The notes below the pieces were generated by a model. That model was not told where the DNA came from, made no database searches, and was given only the letters and a program-made list of their open reading frames with translations. The position numbers and the translations under genes are program-made. A DNA stretch of 64,000 nt from positions 22,961,099 to 23,025,098 of the forward strand of contig NC_083583.1 in the NCBI RefSeq assembly GCF_027579695.1, written 5' to 3'. Source of the stretch: Neoarius graeffei. Its lineage: Eukaryota > Chordata > Actinopteri > Siluriformes > Ariidae. Positions 36,478 to 46,493 of this stretch are shown here, in pieces; position 1 is the first letter of the stretch, and the number at the start of each line of letters is the position of its first letter.

Positions 36478-37364
36478 TAATGCTGGGGGAAAGCGCCACC
36501 ACTAAACTTAGTGACATTCCACTATCCAATGACACTGTAGCTTGCAGGATCTCTGATTTGGCCAGTGATGTTAAGGAGCAATTGCTCCAACTAGTTAGAC
36601 AGAGTCCTTTGCAGAGTCATTGCAGTTAGATGAGTCGACTGATATTGCTGGGCAGGCTCAGGTGCTTACCTACGTAAGGTTTGTGAAAGACCAGGGTATT
36701 GAAGAGGATATTCTGTTTTATCTTCCTCTTCAAACCCGTACAACTGGGGGAGCAATCTTTCATCTTACTGACTCGTTTGTCAAAAATGCAGAATTGATCT
36801 GGGAGAAGTGTGTTGGTATTTGTACCGATGGGGCGCGATCAATGACAGGACGTGAGAGTGGCCTAGTGACACGCCTTCCACAAGCAGCTCCGTTAGCAAG
36901 ATGGACTCATTGCATGATCCATTGTGAGGCACTTGCAGCTAAAAAAAAATGCAGACGCTCCTCCAGTCTATGCTTCAAAAGGCAGTTCAGTTAAGTCGGG
37001 TCCATTGAACTCACGGTTATTCAGGGTCCTCTGTCAGGAAATGGGTTCTGGGCATGAACAGCTGCTCTTGCACACAGAGGTTCACTGGCTTTCCAGAGGG
37101 AGAGTGTTACAGCACTTGTATAAGCTGCGAGAAGAGGTGAAGTGGTTTTTGACCAAAAGCAATTCGGAACTGGCCAAGTACCTCCATGATTCCCTGTGGC
37201 TAGCTTCCTTGTTGTATTTGGTTGACATATTTGATAGACTGAATAGTTTGAATCTGTCTTTGCAAGGCCGAGATTCCAGCGTGTTGGTCCTTGCTGACAG
37301 AGTGGGTGCTTTCATCCAAAAACTTGTCCTCTTGCATGTCCGCATAATTGTCGGAAATTGTGAC

Positions 37365-37689
37365 TGTGGCAGCGGGGGCGTGGTCAAGCGCCGGTCTGTG
37401 GCAGGAGGGCGGAGCCAGGGAAGGTGAGTGGCAGAATCACTACACCTGACGGTAATTAACCTGTGTTTTGTGTGTTTTCCCAGTAACCGCGCCCTATTTA
37501 AGGAGGCAGAGGGAGAGCAGAGGAGAGCTCATCCCGGGCCAAGAACACAGTGTGTGTGTATGTGTGTGACGCTAGCAGATTAAGAACTGGCGAATATACT
37601 GAAAAGTCTGGGAATAAAAAGCCTTGTTTGCATCTGAAGCGTTGTCCTGCCATCCTCTGTGCTCCACCCACACTTCAAAGAGCTCTACA
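37365..37689 (+). repeat. 5' LTR of the Gmr1-like element
   Basis: TG...CA ends (TGTGGCAGC to GCTCTACA). A TATA-like CCTATTTAAGG at about 37,491 and a polyadenylation-like GGAATAAAAAGCC at about 37,611 are visible, consistent with U3-R-U5 order. By eye it differs from the 3' LTR at 7 of 325 positions. Confidence 0.92.
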
Positions 37690-37690
37690 G

Positions 37691-37709
37691 TGGTGCCGAA
37701 ACCCGGGAA
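37691..37709 (+). other. Primer-binding site of the LTR element
   Basis: TGGTGCCGAAACCCGGGAA starts one base after the 5' LTR. The leading TGG matches the CCA 3' end of a tRNA. I did not assign the tRNA. Confidence 0.75.
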
Positions 37710-37734
37710 GGTGGAGCACCAACCTTGCAGCCCC

Positions 37735-39159
37735 ATGGAATCCTCCCCGTTCGCGGACCTGGTCCACGCCCTCGCCACGGCTCAGCAAAGCCAGCACCAG
37801 GCGCTCGTCACGCTCCGAAAGGAGCAAGAGCGGCGCTTCGAAGCCCTGGTGCTGGCCCAGCAGGAAGATTGCGAGGCGTTCCGGCATCTCCTCGCGTCGG
37901 CGGGGTCCACTAGCGCCCCGGCCGTGGGCCTGTCTCCCCTCACCGTGACCAAGATGGGCCCACAGGACGACCCCGAGGCATTTCTCACCTTGTTCGAGCA
38001 GGTCGCTGAAGCCTCGGGGTGGCCGATGGAGCAGCGCGCGGCGCGCCTCCTCCCCCTCCTGATGGGAGAGGCACAGCTGGGCGCGCTACAGCTCCACGCC
38101 GACCGCCGGCTGGCCTACGCGGACCTTCGCCGGGCCGTCCTCCAGCGCGTGGGGCACACGCCAGAACAACAGCGCCAGCGCTTCCACGCGCTGCGGTTGG
38201 AGGAAGTCGGCCGGCTGTTCGCGTTCGGCCAGCAGCTCCGGGACGCCTGCTGGCGGTGGCTGAGGGCCGAAGATCGCGACGCCGAGGGAATCATCGATCA
38301 GGTGGCGCTGGAGCAGTTCATCGCATGCTTACCAGCCGGAACCGCGGAGTGGGTCCAGTGCCACCGCCCGGCGTCGCTGGATCAGGCAGTAGGACTGGCG
38401 GAGGATCATTTGGCGGCTGTTCCGGCGGCAGGACGGCCGACGACGTCTTCTCTTCTCTCCTCTTCTCTCTCTCTTTCTCCCCTCCCTTCTGTGTCCTGTC
38501 CTCGCCCCATTCCCCCACCACGGAGGCGGGGGCCGGCTCCACCCCAGCCGGCCCGCCGCACCCATGGTGCCCTCCCGTTTCTCCCTTCTGTGTCTGTCTC
38601 TCCCCCCCCTCAGGTGAGTGAGCCCCAGAGCACAGGTGCAGAGGGAAGGCCCGGGCCAGTTTACTGGCGCTGCAGGGAGCCGGGCCACCTGCAACAACAG
38701 TGCGCAGCAATGGAGGTGGGCGCGGTGGTACGGATCCCCGACACGCCAGAAGCTGCCCTCGATCGGGCTGGAGCGTATCGCATACCGGTGAGTGTACAAG
38801 GGGCTACATATCAGGCATTGGTGGATTCTGGTTGCAATCAGACCTCGATCCGCCAAAGCCTGGTGCAAGACGAGGCATTGGGGGGAGCACAGGGGGTGAA
38901 GGTGTTGTGTGTGCACAGGGATGTTCACAGCTACCCTTTGGTGTCGGTCCACATATATTTCAGAGGGGAAAAATCTATAGTGAAGGCGGCGGTTAATCCT
39001 CGCCTTACCCACTCTTTAATTTTGAGGACTGATTGGCCGGGATTTCGGGGGTTAATGACGCGCCTAGTAAAGAGTGGGTCCTGCCATTTGACAGGGGGAG
39101 GTCCCGGTGTCGCTTTGGCTGGAGCTGCTGTCGCAGAGCCGTCTACGTCATCTCCGTGA
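37735..39159 (+). pseudogene. Gag (SCAN-like capsid), zinc knuckle and protease of the Gmr1-like element
   Basis: 474 codons from the first in-frame ATG 45 nt after the LTR (an upstream ATG at 37,624 is within the LTR). Order: a coiled-coil-prone N-terminus (residues about 5-50), a SCAN-like capsid region (about 85-235; EEVGRLFAFGQQL, DACWRWL, VALEQFIACLPAG), a Pro/Ser-rich linker, a CCHC knuckle and a retropepsin (LVDSGCNQTSI, catalytic Asp at residue 364, GAT 38,824-38,826). The knuckle has lost its first Cys (YWRC, TAC at 38,662-38,664). Ends in TGA after the protease; integrase follows in the same frame. Gag packages the RNA; protease matures the polyprotein. Vertebrate SCAN domains are thought to derive from this kind of Gag. 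Confidence 0.85.
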
Positions 39160-40395
39160 CAGAGTGAGGAGCCGCCGGCTCCTCCTCTTTCTGTTGGGGA
39201 ATCCCTCGCAGATTTCCCATTAGAACAATCGCGAGACGAGACTCTGCAACATGCGTTTGACCAAGTGAGAGTAATCGATGGTCAAACGCTCCAGCCGAAT
39301 GCCACCCCATCCTTCCCCTATTTTTCTATTATGAAGGATAGATTATACCGAGTGACGCAGGACACTCAGACGAAAGACCGAGTCACACAGCTGTTAATTC
39401 CAAAGAGCCGCCGGGAATTGGTATTTCAGGCGGCTCACTTTAATCCCATGGCTGGATACCTAGGGCAGGATAAGACACTAGCCCGGATAATGGCCCGATT
39501 CTATTGGCCGGGGATTCGTGGCGACGTCCGTAAGTGGTGTACGGCGTGCCGCGAATGCCAGTTAGTAAATCCAGCGGCCATTCCAAAAGCGCCTTTGCAC
39601 CCCCTACCATTAATCGAGACCCCGTTCGAAAGAATTGGGATGGATCTCGTCGGGCCATTAGATTGGTCAACACGAGGGTACCGCTTTATATTAGTTCTGG
39701 TGGACTATGCAATGCGATACCCGGAAGCGGTGCCTCTTCACAATATCTCAGCACGCAGTATTGCAGAGGCCCTCTTCCACGTCATCTCCCGGGTTGGAAT
39801 CCCGAAAGAGATTCTGACTGACCAAGGCACCTCGTTTATGTCATGAACACTGAGCAAACTGTATGGGCTATTGGGTATTAAGCCGATCCGCACCAGCGTT
39901 TATCACCCACAAACGGACGGTTTAGTTGAACGGTTCAATCGCACCCTCAAGAATATAATTAAAAAATTCGTAAGTGAGGACGCACGTAACTGGGATAAAT
40001 GGCTCGAACCCTTGTTATTTGCAGTGCGAGAGGTCCCCCAAGCCTCCACGGGGTTCTCCCCGTTTGAATTATTATACGGGCGTAAGCTGCGCGGCATCTT
40101 AGATGTGCTGCGGGAAAATTGGGAGGAGGGACCTTCACAGAGTAAAAACAAAATTCAGTACGTTATGGACCTGCGCGCAAAACTCCACACGCTCACCCAC
40201 CTAACTCAGGAGAATTTGCGGCAGGCCCAGGAACGGCAAGCCCACCTGTACAACAAGGGCACGTGCCTTAGAGAGTTCACTCCGGGAGATAAGGTACTCG
40301 TACTGTTGCCCACGTCGAGCTCCAAATTAATCGCCAAGTGGCAAGGACCCTTTGAGGTCACATGGCGAGTCGGGGATGTCGACTATGAGGTAAGG
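39160..40395 (+). pseudogene. Integrase of the Gmr1-like element, interrupted by TGA
   Basis: Same frame as Gag and reverse transcriptase. The HHCC zinc domain (first His codon 39,436-39,438; Cys pair in WCTACREC at about 39,535) has Tyr for the second His (TAC 39,457-39,459). The catalytic core has D in GMDLVGP (39,643-39,645), D in LTDQG (39,820-39,822) and E in VERFNRTLK (39,928-39,930). A TGA at 39,844-39,846 separates the second D from the E, and another at 40,396-40,398 ends the domain after WQGPFEVTWRVG. Both TGA contexts fit loss of a CGA Arg codon by C to T change. The enzyme would insert cDNA into host chromosomes; this copy cannot be made whole. Confidence 0.85.
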
Positions 40396-40398
40396 TGA

Positions 40399-42096
40399 AC
40401 GGACAGGGAGGGGGCGCTACAGATCTACCACCTCAATCTGCTTAAACTCTGGAACGAGGAGGTCCCCGTGGCGTTGGTGTCAGTAGTTCCGGAGAAGGCG
40501 GAGCTGGGGCCGGAGGTTCAAAAAGGGACATTGGCATCACGTACCTCTCTGGTCCCCTGTGGAGACCACCTCTCCCCGACCCAACTCACGGAGGTTGCCC
40601 AGTTGCAGGCCGAGTTTTCGGATGTGTTCTCGCCCCTGCCCGGTCACACTAACCTCATAGAACACCACATAGAGACGCCCCCAGGGGTGGTAGTGCATAG
40701 CCGCCCTTACAGGCTACCCGAACACAAAAAAAAGGTGGTTCGGGAAGAACTTCAGGCCATGCTCGAAATGGGCATCGTCGAGGAGTCCCACAGTGACTGG
40801 AGCAGCCCGGTGGTCTTGGTACCCAAGGCCGACGGGTCGGTCCAGTTCTGTGTGGACTATAGAAAAGTCAACGCAGTGTCTAATTTCGACGCATACTCAA
40901 TGCCTCGTATTGATGAGCTGCTCGATCGACTAGGCACAGCTCGCTTTTACTCGACACTGGATTTGACGAAGGGATATTGGCAGATCCCCTTGACTCCATT
41001 ATCCCGGGAGAAAACGGCCTTTTCCACACCGTTCGGCTTACACCAATTCGTCACACTTCCGTTTGGGCTGTTTGGGGAGCCCGCTACGTTTCAGCGGCTG
41101 ATAGACAGGGTCCTCCGGCCCCACGCCACCTATGCGGCCGCATATCTGGACGACATTATCATTTATAGTAATGACTGGCAGCGGCACCTGCAACACCTGA
41201 GGGCCGTCCTTAGGTCGCTGAGGCGGGCGGGTCTCACTGCCAACCCAAAGAAGTGTGCGATTGGGCGGGTGGAAGTACGGTATCTGGGCTTCCACTTGGG
41301 CAACGGGCAGGTGCGTCCCCAAATTAATAAGACAGCAGCGATTGCGGCCTGCCCGAGGCCCAAGACCAAAAAGGGGGTGAGACAGTTCCTGGGGCTGGCT
41401 GGCTACTATTGTAGGTTTATACCTAATTATTCGGACGTCACCAGCCCGCTGACTGACCTCACTAAAAAGGGGGCGCCAGATCCGGTCCAGTGGACGGAGC
41501 AGTGCCAGCGGGCTTTCTCTGAGGTAAAGGCTGCACTGTGTGGGGGGCCACTTTTACACTCCCCTGACTTCTCTCTCCCTTTTATGTTGCAGACGGATGC
41601 GTCGGACAGAGGGCTGGGAGCCGTTTTGTCCCAGCAGGTGGAGGGGGAGGATCGCCCCGTCCTGTACATTAGTAGGAAGCTGTCGGTGCGTGAGGGGCGC
41701 TACAGCACCATTGAAAAGGAATGCCTGGCGATCAAGTGGGCGGTCCTCACCCTCCGTTACTACCTGCTGGGGCGCCCTTTCACCCTCTGTTCGGACCACG
41801 CGCCCCTCCAGTGGCTCCACCACATGAAAGATGCCAACGCGCGGATCACCCATTGGTATCTGGCACTCCAACCCTTCAATTTCAAGGTGGTCCACAGGCC
41901 GGGGGCGCAGATGGTCATGGCGGACTTCCTCTCCCGTCAAGGTGGGGGGGAGTCGGCTGCAGGCCGGACGGACGCCCGGCCTGAGTCGGGCGGTGGGGGT
42001 ATGTGGCAGCGGGGGCATGGTCAAGCGCCGGTCTGTGACAGGAGGGCGGAGCCAGGGAAGGTGAGTGGCAGAATCACTACACCTGACGGTAATTAA
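40399..42096 (+). CDS. Reverse transcriptase and RNase H of the Gmr1-like element
   Basis: Open without stops for about 565 codons (first ATG 40,468) and ending inside the 3' LTR. Reverse transcriptase motifs in order: KKVVREELQAMLEMGIV, SSPVVLVPKADGS, RFYSTLDLTKGYWQIPL (catalytic D), LPFGLFGEPATFQ, and AYLDDIIIYS (YLDD box 41,143-41,154). The connection includes GVRQFLGLAGYY. RNase H residues are in LQTDASDRGLG, STIEKECLAI and LCSDHAPLQWL. Domain size and motifs look normal, so this half may be enzymatically sound, but upstream TGA codons prevent its normal translation as part of the polyprotein. Confidence 0.9.
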   Translation, partial: TDREGALQIYHLNLLKLWNEEVPVALVSVVPEKAELGPEVQKGTLASRTSLVPCGDHLSPTQLTEVAQLQAEFSDVFSPLPGHTNLIEHHIETPPGVVVHSRPYRLPEHKKKVVREELQAMLEMGIVEESHSDWSSPVVLVPKADGSVQFCVDYRKVNAVSNFDAYSMPRIDELLDRLGTARFYSTLDLTKGYWQIPLTPLSREKTAFSTPFGLHQFVTLPFGLFGEPATFQRLIDRVLRPHATYAAAYLDDIIIYSNDWQRHLQHLRAVLRSLRRAGLTANPKKCAIGRVEVRYLGFHLGNGQVRPQINKTAAIAACPRPKTKKGVRQFLGLAGYYCRFIPNYSDVTSPLTDLTKKGAPDPVQWTEQCQRAFSEVKAALCGGPLLHSPDFSLPFMLQTDASDRGLGAVLSQQVEGEDRPVLYISRKLSVREGRYSTIEKECLAIKWAVLTLRYYLLGRPFTLCSDHAPLQWLHHMKDANARITHWYLALQPFNFKVVHRPGAQMVMADFLSRQGGGESAAGRTDARPESGGGGMWQRGHGQAPVCDRRAEPGKVSGRITTPDGN

Positions 42097-42326
42097 CCTG
42101 TGTTTTGTGTGTTTTCCCAGTAACCGCGCCCTATTTAAGGAGGCAGAGGGAGAGCAGAGGAGAGCTCATCCCGGGACAAGAACACAGTGTGTGTGTATGT
42201 GTGTGACGCTAGCAGATTAAGAACTGGTGAATATACTGAAAAGTCTGGGAATAAAAAGCCTTGTTTGCATCTGAAGCGTTGCCCTGACATCCTCTGTACT
42301 CCACCCACACTTCAAAGAGCTCTACA
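42002..42326 (+). repeat. 3' LTR of the Gmr1-like element
   Basis: 325 bp, same length as the 5' LTR. Preceded by a G-rich stretch (CGGTGGGGGTA) that may be the polypurine tract. The differences from the 5' LTR are all substitutions, no indels. Confidence 0.92.
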
Positions 42327-43123
42327 GTGACATGTTCCCCAGCCTCACAGACTTCATCACTGAGGCACGCAGCAGTGATTTCTCCTCTACTTTTCAATCA
42401 GCTGCAGATCACCTGTCTGGGCTTAAGCAGCAGTTAATTTCTTATTTCAAGGAGGACTACCGGTCATTTTCATGGGTTCGGGACCCATTTGTTTGCACCG
42501 CAAACGATTTGTCACTGCAAATGCAAGAGCAGCTTATTGAGCTGAAGAGTGACAGCGGGCTGAAGCACCTTTTTAGCATCTGTTCTCTTACATCCTTCTA
42601 GGTAACACTGATGCAGGAGGACCCCCGGCTCTGCGATGTTGCCTTAAAAATTCTCCTGCCTTTCACGTCAACATACTTGTGTGAGGCAGGCTTTTCAAAA
42701 CTGACCGCGCTCAAAACTAAGTACTGCAATCGCACACAGATTGAGGATGACCTGAGGCTGTGTTTAACTAAAATTGAGCCGAGAATTCGAGAACTCTGCT
42801 AAACAAAGCAGGCTCGTGTGTCACGCTGAGACATTCGTTAACACTACCTCTGGTACTCTGGGAGAGTTTGTTTGTTCATTCATGTGTTTGTTTGTTAGCA
42901 ACTTTGCAGAAAAAAATGTACAGATGGATTTTCATGAAAATTTTACTAGCTACGTGTCTTGGCCCAATGAAGAACTTAAATTGTGGAGGTGATCCGGAAC
43001 CACATCTGGGTCCAGAAATTTTTAAAAGGATATAGGGCAAAATTTAACATTTTCAGTCTCTGACTGTGTTGTAACATTGTAATAATACAATAATACAATA
43101 ATACACATCAATAAAGAAAGCCC

Positions 43124-43127
<4 letters not shown>

Positions 43128-43169
<42 letters not shown>

Positions 43170-43312
43170 GCTTATCTATCTTTTTTCGGGGGGGGGGGGG
43201 GTGTGTCAAAGTACACTTGCTACAGTCAGGGGGGGCCCAGATCGCAAATGTGTTTGTTTGTTTGTTTGTTTGTTTGTTTGTTTGTTTGTTTGTTTGTTTG
43301 TTTGTTTGTTTT
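43128..43312. repeat. Simple-repeat cluster: (TAA)n, G-run, (TTTG)n
   Basis: (TAA)n at 43,126-43,169, a poly-G run at 43,188-43,200, and about 15 TTTG units at 43,250-43,311. It lies between the hAT remnant and the 3' end of an antisense LINE, so may mark a rearranged junction. Confidence 0.9.
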
Positions 43313-43487
43313 GTGGAACAGTGTCAATAACTTTTTTCCCAAAAAAACTTTATTTAGAACATATAGTACAAACAAACAAGGCACTTCAAAGTCACATACA
43401 ATTCCTTCTTTTGGTTGAGCAAAATAAAAAATAATAATAAAATAAAAAAGTAAAATAAACAAACAAAATATAAAGGGCTTTCTCATA

Positions 43488-44054
43488 TTAACTTAAAGGT
43501 ATCGAGTAATGAAAACAATTTAAGGGCTTTTTTTTATCATTAATCTGCTTTAACGACTTACTTAAGACCTTAAGCTCATTCCTCCACCTAATCAGACAGG
43601 GTTTTGTTTTAAAATACCTGCATTTATGTATAAAGAATTTTCCAAGTATTAATAAAACATTAACAACAAAATCTAGATTTCTATCATCAATAAACACACC
43701 AAATTTGACCATGTTTACAGTCAGAGGTGACAAATCAATGTTTTTGGACTGCAGCCAGCTTTGCATATCATTCCAAAAGGGTTGTACTAAGTTGCAATTG
43801 AAAAATACACGTTCCAGATCCTCAGTTTCTTTCTTACAGAATACACAATTATTTACATCAAAGTTAAATCTTAATCTTAGGAATTGGTTTGTCAGATAGA
43901 TTTCGTTTAAGGTTTTAAAATTTACTTCTTTAATTTTCGGGGGAAGAGGAAATGACAAATATTTTGTTCTTATTTTCTTTACCTCTTCAACTTCAAATCC
44001 TTTGAGAATATGAAATCTTCTGATTAGATTGGGATGACATTCCTGCATCAGCAT
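43488..44054 (-). pseudogene. LINE ORF2 C-terminal part
   Basis: 188 open codons ending the LINE protein. Contains FNFDVNNCVFCKKETEDLERVF, a Cys/His cluster seen at the C-terminus of L1/Tx1-type ORF2, then FWNDMQSWL and IHKCRYFKTKPC. Such C-terminal regions assist RNA binding in target-primed reverse transcription. No start of its own; a remnant. Confidence 0.7.
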
Positions 44055-44082
44055 GTATCTGACAACCTTATTGGGACATTTA

Positions 44083-44610
44083 CACTACCGTTCAAAAGTT
44101 TGGGATCACCCAAACAATTTTGTGTTTTCCATGAAAAGTCACACTTTTATTTACCACCATAAGTTGTAAAATGAATAGAAAATATAGTCAAGACATTTTT
44201 CTGGCCATTTTGAGCATTTAATCGACCCCACAAATGTGATGCTCCAGAAACTCAATCTGCTCAAAGGAAGGTCAGTTTTATAGCTTCTCTAAAGAGCTAA
44301 ACTGTTTTCAGCTGTGCTAACATGATTGTACAAGGGTTTTCTAATCATCCATTAGCCTTCTGAGGCAATGAGCAAACACATTGTACCATTAGAACACTGG
44401 AGTGAGAGTTGCTGGAAATGGGCCTCTATACACCTATGGAGATATTGCACCAAAAACCAGACATTTGCAGCTAGAATAGTCATTTACCACATTAGCAATG
44501 TATAGAGTGGATTTCTGATTAGTTTAAAGTGATCTTCATTGAAAAGAACAGTGCTTTTCTTTCAAAAATAAGGACATTTCAAAGTGACCCCAAACTTTTG
44601 AACGGTAGTG
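44083..44610 (-). mobile_element. 528-bp Tc1/mariner MITE, copy B
   Basis: Same ends and length as 16,350-16,877 but inverted; TA at 44,081-44,082 and 44,611-44,612. Only a few substitutions are visible in the compared ends, so the family amplified relatively recently. Confidence 0.9.
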
Positions 44611-44814
44611 TATAGTCACAGAAATCAACACCCTCAATGCAAAGCTGTCTTAGTCGCAGACAGACCTTTGAATAAACAATGTCTTCTTTGACCATTGACC
44701 TCAGAGAAAGTGGTATGGCTTTTATAATCTTATTATACAGTTTAACTGTGCATTTGAATAGAAATTTCTGAAAAAAATTCTCCATGTTGTAATACATTTC
44801 CATTGTCATCCAAG

Positions 44815-45135
44815 AAATGACCTTAACCTTTACCTTATCCTCTTCTTCCCTGGTGGGAAATAAGGCCCCAACCCAGTGACGCCATTCTTGGAGATCCTTC
44901 ACTACTTTTTGGGCTTCACCCCATGTAAGGCCCGTCTCTTCAAGCTCGGCCTGGACTGTTCTTCGCCAGGTTGTTTTGGGTCGTCCAGGCCTACGCATCC
45001 CAGCAGGGGTCCACTGTAGTGATGTCTTTGGTATGCGCCCTTGCTCCATTCTTAAAACATGTCCCACACATTTCAGGCGACGGCGCTTAATTTCCAGTAT
45101 GATGTTGTAGCAGCCTGTGTATCTATAGAGTTCTT
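44815..45135 (-). pseudogene. C-terminal fragment of a second LINE (RTE/craniofacial-development-protein-2-like)
   Basis: The minus-strand peptide RRRLKCVGHVLRMEQGRIP, then GRPKTTWRRTVQAELEETGL and WRHWVGALFPTREEEDKVKVK matches the C-terminal end of a fish LINE protein often mis-annotated as craniofacial development protein 2-like. It interrupts the L1/Tx1-like relic. Only the last 100 codons are present, consistent with 5' truncation at insertion. Confidence 0.65.
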
Positions 45136-45606
45136 CATTTGACACTTTCTGTGGCCAAAAGAAAGTGAGCAATTGCCCAAATCCAAGAAATGAGCAATTG
45201 CCCAAATCCCTTTTGACCCCCATTCTTCAAAATACAAGGATTTTCTGCCAAGTAATATGTATCCGTTATTCCAAATTGGTGTATTATGTGGAGTGAAGTT
45301 ATGTTTATAGATTAGCTTCCAAAAGAGTAACATTTACTGATGAAAAGTAGAAAGTTTAACTGGTACTGAGTTAATGTCAAAATCACATCGAAGAAAGAAG
45401 TCTGTTCCCCCATTTTCTAAAAAATTCCATTTGGGATAATAAACCAAAAAGAGTGCCTATTCCTAATAAATGTTTGTAACCATTTTAATTTTAGAACCCC
45501 ATTCATAATATTAAAGTCAATTGCTTTAACACCCGCCTCTTCATAATTTTTAACCATGCCATTTTTCCTAATGTAATGACATTTGTTTCTCCATATGAAA
45601 TTAAAG

Positions 45607-46000
45607 TTATATAGATAAAGAGAAATATGGATAAATAAGTCCAGACAGACCATCCATTTTGGTCAATAACACTCTACCAAAGATCGTAATGTCTCTTTGC
45701 AACCACCTACTCATAGTTGATTTACATTTATCTAAATTCTTCCCAATATTTAAATCCTCAATTGTTGTTTTATCCTTAGAAATAACCATACCTAAGTACT
45801 TAACCTCTTTCTTAATCCTTATATTGTATAAAGGTTGCAGGGGATAATCATGTAAAGTTAATATTTCACATTTGTCTACATTCAACTGTAGTCCTGATGC
45901 TTTTCAGAATATATTTATCAACTGTAAGGCTATAGGAATTTGAGTTTCATTTTTTAAAAATAAGGTTGTATCATCTACGTTAATTGACTAATTATTATTT
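45607..46000 (-). pseudogene. LINE reverse-transcriptase core fragment
   Basis: Contains the VDD-T catalytic box and the downstream KCEILTLHDYPLQPLYN and VKYLGMVISKDKTTIEDL segments. A TGA follows LINIF (about 45,905). Cut at its N-terminal side by the hAT nest whose duplication is AAAATAGA. Confidence 0.65.
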
Positions 46001-46377
46001 GACTTCCAAATATATTTGGGCCTTCAATTTCACTATTTTTGATCAAAATAGACAGAGGTGGACAGTAACGAAGTACATTTTCTTGAGTACTGTACTTAAG
46101 TACACTTTTTGAGTATCTGTACTTTACTTGAGTATTTTTTGTGGAAACTTATGACTAACTTCACTACATTTGAAAGACAAATATTGTACTTTTTACTTCT
46201 ATCAAGGTCCTCGTTACTCATTACTATGAAGCAGCTTTGAAAGTGAATTTTTTTCTTTTCTTTTCTAAAACATGATTTGGTTTTTTCGTAGGTGACACTG
46301 AGACAGACTATCAGTAATCACTAGGGTCTTCTGGGGAATGCACGCACCCATGGCCATACCGAGAACCCATGTCTCAG

Positions 46378-46493
46378 TTTTCTGAAAGGATTAAAGATTT
46401 GTTTCGTTTTAAACATTTGCTTTGTTTGCCGAAAATGAACCACATCGCGGCCTACAAAAACTCGCTGTCTGACCTACGGAAGCATATTGAGGT
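46378..46493 (+). pseudogene. BED-like exon of the outer hAT
   Basis: Encodes FRFKHLLCLPKMNHIAAYKNSLSDLRKHIE, that is a Cys, the YKNS-S-LRKH core and His of a hAT-type BED finger (one Cys appears lost), followed by GAG then GTATAT, a weak splice donor. No downstream exon remains. Confidence 0.5.

Larger units (their letters stand above)
37365..42326 (+). mobile_element. Gmr1-like Ty3/gypsy LTR retrotransposon, complete structure
   Basis: Two 325-bp LTRs, exact 5-bp target duplication GTGAC (37,360-37,364 and 42,327-42,331), primer-binding site, and one long frame for Gag, protease, integrase, reverse transcriptase and RNase H. Integrase lies upstream of reverse transcriptase, the order known for the Gmr1-like branch. 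Three in-frame TGA codons break the frame. It inserted into the hAT transposase. Confidence 0.93.
35730..42802 (+). pseudogene. ZBED5/FAM200-type hAT transposase, split by MITE and LTR element
   Basis: Recognisable parts, in order: a BED finger (KYDKSYLQYGF, then CVIC and HRHLDTKHPD, 35,800-35,950); a helical segment ending near 36,150; a resumed part from 36,478 (LSNDTVACRISDLA); the RNase-H-like catalytic region LDESTDIAGQAQVL at 36,629 and WEKCVGICTDGARSMTG at 36,802; WTHCMIHCEALAAK at 36,903; HTEVHWLSRGRVL at 37,075; and after the gypsy element the C-terminal dimerisation region FTSTYLCEAGFSKLTALK (42,661-42,720). Breaks: frameshifts near 35,925, 36,605 and 36,945, MITE at 36,153-36,477, the LTR element at 37,365-42,326, and a stop at 42,599-42,601. 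Some vertebrate genes are domesticated from this clade; this copy is not intact. Confidence 0.85.
34969..43250 (+). mobile_element. ZBED5-like hAT element hosting a MITE and a gypsy element
   Basis: Starts with the hAT end CAGTAGTTCTCAAACTGGGG at 34,969 inside a Tc1. It encodes a single-exon hAT transposase (35,730-42,802) broken by insertions. The right end was not found: the sequence past 43,000 runs into simple repeats (TAA)n, (G)n and (TTTG)n, so the 3' limit is approximate and perhaps deleted. Confidence 0.65.

Noticed and set aside
37691..37709. Assignment of the primer tRNA
   Set aside because: The match to a tRNA 3' end is clear in form, but without a tRNA set I could not identify which one.
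37659..39012. Long overlapping frames on both strands over Gag (for example 38,019-38,621 and 39,012-38,329)
   Set aside because: Shadows of the GC-rich Gag frame; no domains.
43201..43486. Frames rich in Cys-Leu-Phe-Val or Gln-Thr-Asn-Lys
   Set aside because: Translation of the (TTTG)n repeat.
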